DNA of 64,000 bases from Paenibacillus sp. 32352. GTDB taxonomy: Bacteria > Bacillota > Bacilli > Paenibacillales > NBRC-103111. The translations under genes were made by a program, and so were the position numbers. A model generated the notes under the pieces. The model was not told where the DNA came from and ran no database searches. It saw only the letters and a list, made by a program, of their open reading frames with translations. The stretch lies in the NCBI RefSeq assembly GCF_002042965.1, contig NZ_MZNT01000011.1:248001-312000 (forward strand), in the 5' to 3' direction. Numbering within the stretch: position 1 is the stretch's first letter; each line of letters starts with the position of its first letter. Positions 19,635 through 26,921 of this stretch are shown piece after piece.

Positions 19635-19729
19635 TCCGCACTCGAATGGAGAGGAAGCGGAGGATTCCTATCAACTAGCATTAGCAGCCCAATTTATGGA
19701 TGTGTTTCCTTCACTTTGTATAAGTTTTG

Positions 19730-19740
19730 TCCGATATAAT
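19730..19740 (+). promoter_or_regulatory. Possible -10 element before the 293-residue unknown protein
   Basis: CCGATATAAT contains a perfect TATAAT (19735-19740), and the CCGATAT part also resembles the -10 box of flagellar sigma-D promoters. No matching -35 of either type is clear. Confidence 0.35.
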
Positions 19741-19785
19741 AGATAGACATACCCCTTAGTTACAGAGAGGACAGGAGGAAACAGG

Positions 19786-20667
19786 ATGAATTTTGAGCCG
19801 CTTAGAGGCCAGCAGGCTGCTCTTATTAACTCTGACAGCCTACGGATCGATCCGACAGCCAAACAATCCGCACCGCCGCAGCTCCAAGAAAAAGTACTTT
19901 CTGGATTCGTCGTTCGAGACTCCGTAGAGATTAGCGAAACCGGCAGACAACTGGCAGAAGGCGATCTTAAGTCACAGCCTATGAAGTATTTCGGTACAAC
20001 CCAGATCAACGATTCGTTAAGCCGGGTTTTGGAAGGACAGCCAGAAGAAGTATCCAATGCAGTGTACAGGATGATCGAGTCCAATTTTATCGTTGACGGA
20101 ACAGTAACGGATGATAGTCAGCGAGCTGTGCTGCTGGAGATGGGACTATCCCAATCCAGGTATATTGCAGAGCATTATATGGAAGGCGGTAAGGCCAAAC
20201 AATTCCTAGAAACGATGGACAGGATCGCCGCGATTGCTACGACACGATCCATTGACCCAGGGACCGGGGATATTAGCTACACGACTCCTCCAGATCGCCC
20301 GGTAGGTGCCCCTGAGGACTACATCAAACCATCGGAACTGATGAAGCTGGTAGCTCCCCAGCAATATGCCGCGTTCGAAAATGACATAAAAAATGGGGGG
20401 AATGGGCTGAGCCATTTGCTGGACTTTGTACGAAAGATTCCCCAAAACCCCGGTTGGATAGAGAGATATAAGGAGCATACGAAGCAGACTGAGGCGGTAT
20501 TGAATAACGTGGAGCTAACAAACCGGTTTGAAAAAGCCGATACGACATCAGCCTCCGCCTTTATGAACAGTATGCAGGATCTCCTTAAGGAAACGACTGC
20601 TGTAAACGATTCTTACCTTAGGAATATGCGGGAATTTTTCCGGGGCCTGGGCGTACAGGTTCATTGA
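19786..20667 (+). CDS. Conserved-looking protein of unknown function
   Basis: 293 residues, mostly helical and soluble, with no signal peptide, membrane segment or known catalytic motif that I recognise. Residues 45-57 (DSVEISETGRQLA) resemble the short D-x-V-E-I-S motif at the start of FlgM and several flagella-associated proteins of Bacillus-type bacteria. This is a weak hint only. A good AGGAGG precedes the ATG, and a terminator follows directly, so it is a single-gene unit. Its upstream -10 region could fit sigma-D, which would suit a motility link. Composition is similar to its neighbours, so recent transfer is not suggested. Confidence 0.7.
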   Translation: MNFEPLRGQQAALINSDSLRIDPTAKQSAPPQLQEKVLSGFVVRDSVEISETGRQLAEGDLKSQPMKYFGTTQINDSLSRVLEGQPEEVSNAVYRMIESNFIVDGTVTDDSQRAVLLEMGLSQSRYIAEHYMEGGKAKQFLETMDRIAAIATTRSIDPGTGDISYTTPPDRPVGAPEDYIKPSELMKLVAPQQYAAFENDIKNGGNGLSHLLDFVRKIPQNPGWIERYKEHTKQTEAVLNNVELTNRFEKADTTSASAFMNSMQDLLKETTAVNDSYLRNMREFFRGLGVQVH

Positions 20668-20679
20668 ATGAATTGAAGG

Positions 20680-20724
20680 AAAGGTCGGATTGGAGCCTAG
20701 TCTTGCTCTTAATTCGGCCTTTTT
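20680..20724 (+). terminator. Terminator after the unknown protein
   Basis: Stem 20680-20691 with 20711-20722 (AAAGG core, one wobble and one mismatch), followed by T residues. It starts 12 nt after the stop. Confidence 0.7.
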
Positions 20725-20800
20725 GGGGTTCAGCCCGATTAGAGTTGATCAAGAAATATCAAAGCTTCATCACCACAGACACACATAGCAGGAGATGCCA

Positions 20801-20829
20801 TTGACTAACAAAGCGCAGTGAGTTATAAT
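20801..20829 (+). promoter_or_regulatory. Strong promoter before the HPr-like gene
   Basis: TTGACT (20801-20806), exactly 17 nt, then a perfect TATAAT (20824-20829). Transcription would start near 20836, leaving a leader of about 105 nt before the HPr-like gene. Confidence 0.85.
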
Positions 20830-20879
20830 CAGGTTATTACATAGTATTCCAATAGGAATTATTAGTCAACCAGACAACT

Positions 20880-20917
20880 GGAGATTCGCCTATTTCATAG
20901 GTTTGAATCTCCTTTTT
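20880..20917 (+). terminator. Leader terminator (possible attenuator) upstream of the HPr-like gene
   Basis: GGAGATTC (20880-20887) pairs with GAATCTCC (20905-20912), with a second inner stem CCTAT/ATAGG, and is followed by five T. It lies between the promoter and the ribosome site. CCAG...CTGG at 20870-20881 overlaps the base of the stem and could compete with it. It either controls read-through into the gene or ends a small RNA of about 80 nt. Confidence 0.75.
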
Positions 20918-20941
20918 ATTTTCCACAGGGAGGGACTCCAT

Positions 20942-21226
20942 TTGAAGATTTTACGAAACTACCAATTTCCAAACGGATTTTCGTTGAGGCAGATCCTCAA
21001 ATTCGTCAGTGCGGCAAATCAATTCAAGAGCCAAGTCTCGTTTGCATCTGACGGTTATTTATTGAATTCTAAGGGGGTCCTGGGTATGGTACTGTTCTTC
21101 TCCCAATTCCCAAGAACCGAGGAGATCCAATTGATCATAGAAGGCACGGATGCGGATGAAGCGAATAAAATTCTCGAATCCATCTTATATTCAGGCAGTT
21201 CGTACGCTTATAGCGCAAAGTCGTAG
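20942..21226 (+). CDS. HPr-fold protein lacking both phosphorylation sites
   Basis: 94 residues, the size of HPr. It aligns along its length with HPr: GFSLRQILKFVSAANQF against the active-site helix, NSKGVLGMVLF against the regulatory helix and EGTDADEANKILESIL against the last helix. The histidine that HPr uses to carry phosphate is a serine here (GFSLR), and the regulatory serine is a glycine (SKGVLG). It therefore cannot work as a normal phosphocarrier. The start is a TTG with GGGAGGG 7 nt before it; a longer frame from 20903 overlaps the leader terminator and is unlikely. The MFS gene follows after 44 nt. A regulatory role is possible. Confidence 0.72.
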   Translation: MKILRNYQFPNGFSLRQILKFVSAANQFKSQVSFASDGYLLNSKGVLGMVLFFSQFPRTEEIQLIIEGTDADEANKILESILYSGSSYAYSAKS

Positions 21227-21270
21227 GATAGTTATATCTTGATGAGCAAGCGAACGAAAAGGAGGGCGGG

Positions 21271-22470
21271 ATGGAGCTTCATTGGAGACGAAATCTTAGC
21301 ATATTATGGCTCGGTTTATTTCTCAACCATATAGCTTATACGTTGTCGGTGCCCTTTTTTCCGCTTTTTCTACAGACGGAGCTGGGGATCAGTAAAGGCG
21401 TCGAAGCCTGGTCGGGAGTGTCGATTTCGATCAGCTTCCTCATTAGCGGTTTATGTGCGCCCTTCTGGGGATCTCTTGCTGATAAATATGGCAGGAAATT
21501 GATGCTGGTTCGTTCGGGGATTGGGCTTGGTGCGGCTCACCTTGCTAACTATTTCGTTTACGACCCGTATACGTTCATCGCGGTCCGCATATTCCAAGGG
21601 TTAATGGCCGGCTTCAGCCCTGCGTCGGTCGCGTTGGTCGGCACGAACACGCCGGAAAAGCATGTCGGTTACGCTCTGGGCGTTATATCGACGGCGACTG
21701 CAGCTGGAGGGATTCTAGGGCCGCTGGCGGGAGGACTGTTGATCCATTGGGTCGGATTACGGGAATGCTTCATAGCTTCCGCCATAATCACATTCCTATC
21801 CGCCATCCTTGTTCTTGCAGGGGTTGTAGAGATTCACAAAAAGCAGGAAGGACCGCGGCCTTCCATGATAGACGACTTGAAGCAAGCGGGGCAGAACCCC
21901 CGGTTGATGAGGATTTACTGGTTAATTTTCCTTGTATCGACATCCGTCATGATTTTGGAACCGCTGATTACCATCTATGTCGTGCAGATCGGCGGAAGTG
22001 CGGACAAGGCTTCGCTCAGCTCGGGCGTCGTATTCTCTGCGGTCGGGATCGCTACGGTCATTATGGGCCCCCGGTGGGGAAGGATCGGCGGACGGATTGG
22101 TTATCACAAAACGTTGCTGATCGGCCTGCTCGGCGGGGGGATCGGCAATCTGCTTCAGCTCGGAGTCACTCATTTGCTTGGTTTCGGCCTATTGCGCTTC
22201 GGTTACGGGTTATTTTTCGCGGCCGTTTATCCGGCCTTGAATGCACTCATTATCCGTTATGCGGACAATGAATTTCGCGGCCGGGCGGTCAGCTTAAGCC
22301 AATCCGCCAACCAGTTCGGCATCGTCGTTGGCCCCCTGCTGGGAGGATTTATCGGTGGATGGATCAGCATACCGTTCGTATTCCTCCTGACCGGAGTCGC
22401 GCTGCTGGCAGCCGCATGTGCAATAAGAACGCTCGGTTCGGGACAAATAGACCGGACGGCATCCGGGTAA
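21271..22470 (+). CDS. MFS efflux transporter (12-segment multidrug type)
   Basis: 399 residues, about twelve hydrophobic segments. The loop GSLADKYGRKLMLVRS is MFS motif A, and TAAGGILGPLAGGLL matches the antiporter motif C in segment 5, which points to export. Members of this group expel drugs or sugars; the substrate cannot be read. AAGGAGG lies before the ATG. It is probably co-transcribed with the HPr-like gene from the promoter at 20801 and ends at the terminator at 22485. Confidence 0.87.
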   Translation: MELHWRRNLSILWLGLFLNHIAYTLSVPFFPLFLQTELGISKGVEAWSGVSISISFLISGLCAPFWGSLADKYGRKLMLVRSGIGLGAAHLANYFVYDPYTFIAVRIFQGLMAGFSPASVALVGTNTPEKHVGYALGVISTATAAGGILGPLAGGLLIHWVGLRECFIASAIITFLSAILVLAGVVEIHKKQEGPRPSMIDDLKQAGQNPRLMRIYWLIFLVSTSVMILEPLITIYVVQIGGSADKASLSSGVVFSAVGIATVIMGPRWGRIGGRIGYHKTLLIGLLGGGIGNLLQLGVTHLLGFGLLRFGYGLFFAAVYPALNALIIRYADNEFRGRAVSLSQSANQFGIVVGPLLGGFIGGWISIPFVFLLTGVALLAAACAIRTLGSGQIDRTASG

Positions 22471-22484
22471 TCAAGGGAGACAGG

Positions 22485-22519
22485 AAGCTGGCGCTATTTA
22501 TGGCGTCAGCTTATTTTTT
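22485..22519 (+). terminator. Terminator after the MFS gene
   Basis: Stem 22485-22494 with 22503-22512 (one G-T pair), loop of 8, then six T. It overlaps the 3' end of a decayed gene on the other strand. Confidence 0.85.
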
Positions 22520-22740
22520 GAGCCTCCAGGTGCCTTAAAGCTGTATTCGCATCCGGAATTTTCCCCTTGACATAGTCATTATAGTATTTATCAATAATGA
22601 AGGAATCCTTTCGAAAGTCTGGCGGGTATCATCAAGTTGTCGATGAGATTTTCGAATTTAAAAGACAAAACCATATCTAACATCCCTTCAGTTATGAGAG
22701 GTTGTTTGAACTCGAGGGTCCGGATGGGCTGAGGAAGTAG
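22506..22740 (-). pseudogene. Remnant of a sugar-binding lipoprotein gene (C-terminal end)
   Basis: Reading the minus strand from 22628 to 22506 gives YPPDFRKDSFIIDKYYNDY and then VKGKIPDANTALRHLEAQ. This is the kind of tail found at the end of solute-binding proteins of ABC importers. A stretch in another frame just upstream (KFENLIDNL) may continue the same protein across a frameshift, and stop codons interrupt it. No start or signal peptide remains. It is the only content of the 375-nt gap apart from two terminators. Confidence 0.45.
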
Positions 22741-22780
22741 CTTTGCCTTATGCTGCGTAAGTGCCTGTCATGGACGGAAG

Positions 22781-22808
22781 AAGGGTATGGGGTGAGCCCC
22801 ATACCCTT
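22781..22808 (-). terminator. Hairpin downstream of PL11 lyase 1
   Basis: A perfect 12-bp inverted repeat (22781-22792 with 22797-22808) and 4-nt loop, about 37 nt after the lyase stop on the minus strand. The tail is only moderately T-rich (TTCTTCC). Confidence 0.7.
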
Positions 22809-22844
22809 TCCATACTGCTCCTTGTTTTGGCCAGCAAGCAGCTT

Positions 22845-25103
22845 TTAATGAATTACTTTGAATGAATCCTTGCCGGTGAAGGTCCTTCCGTCCCGCAGAT
22901 AACCGGTGATACTAAACGGAATGCTGCCATTCAGCCCGGCTAACGCGTTGATGACTTGCTGCCTGTCAAACTTGACCGTTAATTTCCCGTTGGCGTCCCG
23001 ATCAAGATCTCCCGCTTCCATCGGAGCGGATTGGGCATAGATGGTCACGCCATTGATATTCATCCTTATGGAAGCAGCGTTTACAAGCGAGACATCCTTC
23101 GAGGCGAGTTTAATGGTTGCTGTGATGTATTTTCCATTACTTTTCAAATTTAATGTTTTCGGCTGGGCTTCCACGTCTGCGTCTATTAGTTTGCCTGCGT
23201 AATAAATATTCGGAGTAGGAGGAGCAGCCATGCCATCTCCAAGGTAATAATCGGTTAAATGAGATTGGACATACCCTTTAATCGTCATCCCATTACGGTA
23301 CAGCGGATTGTGAGGGAGCGTATAGATTCGGTGATCTGTTGGAATCGGTGTTGTGAAAATGATGAGCTTATTGTAATCCTTATTGGTTAATATAGCCTCT
23401 TCACGCCAGTCGCCCATAATATCGCCGAGGAACTTGGGAACCCCGCGCCAGCTGCTAACCGCATTTTCATAATTCGTAGTCGTTACCAAACGAGACACGG
23501 AGGTTGTTTGATAATTCCATTTTTCGATTTTCCCGTTATTATAGCTTTCACTCAATAAATCCCCGTCCCAGAACATACGCATTGTTGGCCACGGATTCCC
23601 TTTATTATCCTTTGTGGTGATCTGTGTGTTGCTCGGGCCGTGGTATATTCCTTCAAATGAAAAGACTTCATAACCGGGATAACGAGGGTCAATATCCCCA
23701 ACGTCGCCACGACCTACATCCCATGCAGGAGGTGTAGTACTATGCTGCCAAATCATCTGACCTGTAGTGGCATCGTAATAGTACTCAAGTAAACCATAAG
23801 GGTTACGCTGCTGAATTCCGTATCCCTGAAGCCCAGGCCGGTTCGGATCCATCTTGCCGATGTAGAAGCGATCCCCGTGCACGATGTTACTGTCCGTCAA
23901 AGAATAGAGCAGCGTGCCGTCATGATCCAATACGAAGCCGATTTGGGCAACCTCATCTTTCCCGTCCCCATCTATGTCCGCGATACGGATTTGGTGACCG
24001 TCAGCGAGGTCCTCAGAACCGCGCAGCCATTTCCAGTCTCTTACGAGATTGTCACCCTCCAAATGATAAGCAGCAATAAGCATATTAAAGCCGCCGTCAG
24101 CTCTACGATTTTTGGCATTAACGACAACACTCGGCGTTGTGCCGTTAAGATATCCGATGCCAAGCTGAGCGGCCAACGGACCGATGGAAATATAATCATC
24201 TGGAAGCTCGCTGGTGCTTTGAAGTTTTCCTGTCATGCCGTTAAGTACTGCCAGCCATTGTTTCGTATCGTTTTGATCGGTCCATACCTCGCCATCCCCA
24301 AACTTCACGCCATTGGCGATCTTGAGAAGGACTTCTGCCTTCCCGTCTCCATCCATATCATAAACAGTAAGCCCATCCCAATGTCCAACACTAACTGTAG
24401 CTGAACCAGGGGAAATATTGTCCTGATTCATGCTGTTAGGACCAAGATTTACTTCCCACAGAAAGGTTCCGTCGCGTTTGTACGCTTCAATGATCTGAGG
24501 CTTCTGGGCATCGCGAGCCACGAGATAATCATATTCACCATCACCGTCAAGATCTCCAACCCATATATGATTGATGCTGCCGCCATCACGTATTGGAACG
24601 GTGAAGTAAGGTGCATCCACAGGATTGGCTGGAAGGGTAAACGAAGCACTGGCTTTTTGTTCTTGACCGCCAATCACCGGCTTCACAAAATAAACATTAT
24701 CCTTCGTCAGATCAGCCGTAGTGTCTGTATAATTAGTGCCCTTTGTCAGAACGGAACCATTTAGCTTAACGGCTTGACCGCCTGCTGTGGAACGATAAAC
24801 ATCAAAACCAATCCCTGAAGGATCCAATGCGAGCAACCGCCAACTGATAAATACATTGGAGCCACTGCGGACTGCAACGACTCCACGGCCCAGATCTTCC
24901 ATGCGTCTTAACAAATCACCATTCGTCGGGGCTGACTGGCCCGGGGATTGTTCCAAAGTAGTATAAACGCTGGTTGTGACAGAGGCTGTTTCCGCCTCAT
25001 TTACGATTGGACCACCGGTTTCATTTGCGTTTGCAGCTAATACCGAGCTGTACATAGTCGTGCATAAAGAAAGTATTAAAGATAGGCCAACTACTTTTTT
25101 CAC
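22845..25103 (-). CDS. Secreted rhamnogalacturonan lyase, family PL11, with extra C-terminal domain
   Basis: 752 residues. The signal peptide ends near VLAANA (about residue 25). The core (about 65-640) is a PL11 eight-bladed beta-propeller: RRMEDLGRGVVAV, repeated calcium-type loops such as GDLDGDGEYDYL, YDMDGDGKAEVL and ADIDGDGKDEVA, and SHLTDYYLGDGMAAPP at the end. PL11 enzymes such as YesW and YesX cleave the rhamnose-galacturonate backbone of rhamnogalacturonan I. About 110 residues follow (from about 642), ending in GYLRDGRTFTGKDSFKV, an Ig-like module absent from the second PL11 protein here. Its N-terminus also has a linker of about 40 residues. It is downstream of an orphan binding protein and a second PL11 gene on the same strand. 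Confidence 0.93.
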   Translation of the reverse strand: MKKVVGLSLILSLCTTMYSSVLAANANETGGPIVNEAETASVTTSVYTTLEQSPGQSAPTNGDLLRRMEDLGRGVVAVRSGSNVFISWRLLALDPSGIGFDVYRSTAGGQAVKLNGSVLTKGTNYTDTTADLTKDNVYFVKPVIGGQEQKASASFTLPANPVDAPYFTVPIRDGGSINHIWVGDLDGDGEYDYLVARDAQKPQIIEAYKRDGTFLWEVNLGPNSMNQDNISPGSATVSVGHWDGLTVYDMDGDGKAEVLLKIANGVKFGDGEVWTDQNDTKQWLAVLNGMTGKLQSTSELPDDYISIGPLAAQLGIGYLNGTTPSVVVNAKNRRADGGFNMLIAAYHLEGDNLVRDWKWLRGSEDLADGHQIRIADIDGDGKDEVAQIGFVLDHDGTLLYSLTDSNIVHGDRFYIGKMDPNRPGLQGYGIQQRNPYGLLEYYYDATTGQMIWQHSTTPPAWDVGRGDVGDIDPRYPGYEVFSFEGIYHGPSNTQITTKDNKGNPWPTMRMFWDGDLLSESYNNGKIEKWNYQTTSVSRLVTTTNYENAVSSWRGVPKFLGDIMGDWREEAILTNKDYNKLIIFTTPIPTDHRIYTLPHNPLYRNGMTIKGYVQSHLTDYYLGDGMAAPPTPNIYYAGKLIDADVEAQPKTLNLKSNGKYITATIKLASKDVSLVNAASIRMNINGVTIYAQSAPMEAGDLDRDANGKLTVKFDRQQVINALAGLNGSIPFSITGYLRDGRTFTGKDSFKVIH

Positions 25104-25325
25104 TAAAAAATCTCCCTTCCTTGGCTGTTATTCGGATCTATCCTCTCATGGGAAGAATTACAATTCTGTTATGTAAATGGGTAGGGGGTGTGATGTAGAG
25201 AAATGGCTGATCGGTCTCATACGGCCCCCCCCTGCAAAACTGACAGCGCATACAATACAGGATTGTTCCATTTTATACCTCATCGGCTTATTGATACTTT
25301 GTTGAAACCGCTCCACGCTTTGTTA

Positions 25326-26654
25326 TCATTTGGCTTGCTCGGCTTCGATTTTCTTGTTCGAATTTTCATCGATCGTACGAAGTGCCGTATTCATATCGGT
25401 TTCCCCTAGAACAACCTTTGGCAGCAATGCTTTGACCTCGTTTTCCGGAGTGCCGTCGTATGGTGACTTCATGGGAATAGCTGCCGGTTTATGGGCGAAT
25501 ACAGCAGACCAGTTTTTATCCTTAAAGGGACTTCCCTGGGCAAAAGCTTTCTTTACGGTATCGCTTGTCAGGACAGGAACCTCACCTTTTTTGGAGATGG
25601 CCAATTGAAACTCTTCGGAAACCAAATATTTGATGACTTTTATTGCCGCTTCTTTGTTTTTACTTGTTTTTGTGACGCTGAAATAGACCGGATAAGGCTG
25701 GCTTCCGGTTCCAGGCATATCCTTGAACACCGGCAAAGTTGCGATATCCCAATTCATCCCTTCCATGGCACTGGCGCTTGTAAACACAGTACTGGTCAAT
25801 CCGACATACATGGCCAGATTGCGATCCTTCACGAAATTGTCCTTGGTAGGAAGATTCCCCGATCGTACGTTCATCATGAACTCTTTGTACCCTGCATTTG
25901 AAGCCGGCTTCACATAGATTGCCTCAAGAAGCTTATTCCATAATTCGTTGGTGCTGAAGGTGGCTTTGAGCGTTTTGGGATCCACGGTCCCAAGGGAGTA
26001 TTGATTCGTTCTGAGAACATGCCCGGTCTCCCCATATAGACCCACGATTTGCTGTCCGTTCTCGTTTCTTGTCAGCTGCTTGCTGAGCTCAGCCGCCTCA
26101 TCCCAGGTTAACCCGTCTTTGGGATAAGGTACGCCGAACTTATCAAACAAATCCTTGTTATAGAACAAGACCACATTCAAGTTCGTGACTGGTATTCCCC
26201 ATAGGCCGCCGCCGGAAAGCTGCTTCATCCCATTCACAGCCACCGGATCAAGCTGATTTAAATCGATATTTTCTTTTTTGATCAACTCGCTCATATCGTA
26301 TTGCAGGTCATTTTTCACCATGGAATTCATGAAATAGCCGATGGAATCGAAATTCATATCGATCGGTTGGTTTGCAGCGAACAGCTCGCTTTTGCTTGTT
26401 CCCTTGCCAGTCTTGATATAGGTGATGGTGTAATTAGGGAATTTACTGCGGATCGCATTGCCGAACCGTTCATCGAAGCTCTCCACAGAATCGCCGCTAT
26501 CGGAATGAATCACCAATTCCACAGGTTTGCTATCCTCTTCAGACAAGCTCACGTTAGATTCCTGACCGGTCTTTTCGCTGTTGCTGCACCCCGTTGCCAG
26601 CGCAGCAGCGATAGTGAAGGTGAGCATCGTACTGCCAGTTTTTTTACGATTCAC
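25326..26654 (-). CDS. Orphan sugar-binding lipoprotein D
   Basis: 442 residues with lipobox LATGC. The mature part carries LFYNKDLFDKFGVPYPKDGL and WDEAAELSKQLTRNENGQ. It is closest to protein A at 2742: both share FDERFGNAIR or FNERFGNAIR and a following KFPNYTI or KFPSYTI block. It lies between two PL11 rhamnogalacturonan lyases on the same strand. A bound rhamnogalacturonan oligosaccharide is therefore a reasonable guess. A promoter with TTGATA / TATATA sits 100 nt upstream. No permease gene is adjacent. Confidence 0.87.
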   Translation of the reverse strand: MNRKKTGSTMLTFTIAAALATGCSNSEKTGQESNVSLSEEDSKPVELVIHSDSGDSVESFDERFGNAIRSKFPNYTITYIKTGKGTSKSELFAANQPIDMNFDSIGYFMNSMVKNDLQYDMSELIKKENIDLNQLDPVAVNGMKQLSGGGLWGIPVTNLNVVLFYNKDLFDKFGVPYPKDGLTWDEAAELSKQLTRNENGQQIVGLYGETGHVLRTNQYSLGTVDPKTLKATFSTNELWNKLLEAIYVKPASNAGYKEFMMNVRSGNLPTKDNFVKDRNLAMYVGLTSTVFTSASAMEGMNWDIATLPVFKDMPGTGSQPYPVYFSVTKTSKNKEAAIKVIKYLVSEEFQLAISKKGEVPVLTSDTVKKAFAQGSPFKDKNWSAVFAHKPAAIPMKSPYDGTPENEVKALLPKVVLGETDMNTALRTIDENSNKKIEAEQAK

Positions 26655-26756
26655 TTTGTATTTCCCCCTTAATAATCGAAACTCATCCCTGCTGGCTCAA
26701 AAAACAACTGCCATTGACTGTGAAAGTTAGATTGCCACACCCCCATATTTTAACTT

Positions 26757-26785
26757 TATATACCATTTAAGTAATTACATATCAA
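26757..26785 (-). promoter_or_regulatory. Promoter of binding protein D
   Basis: On the minus strand TTGATA (26785-26780), 17 nt, TATATA (26762-26757), about 100 nt before the start codon. The surrounding sequence is AT-rich. Confidence 0.5.
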
Positions 26786-26921
26786 CTCCTTTCAATATTT
26801 GGGATAACGAATTATTGATCATAGACTAACAAACTCTCTGGGGAAATTCCCCGCATATCTTACGTATTCGCTCGGTAAATCCCGCATTTTTGGACAAGAT
26901 AGGTTATATGCAAAGGCATCA

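Noticed and set aside
26840-26852. GGGGAAATTCCCC as a terminator of the PL11 gene
   Set aside because: It is a neat palindrome but has no T tract on the minus strand.
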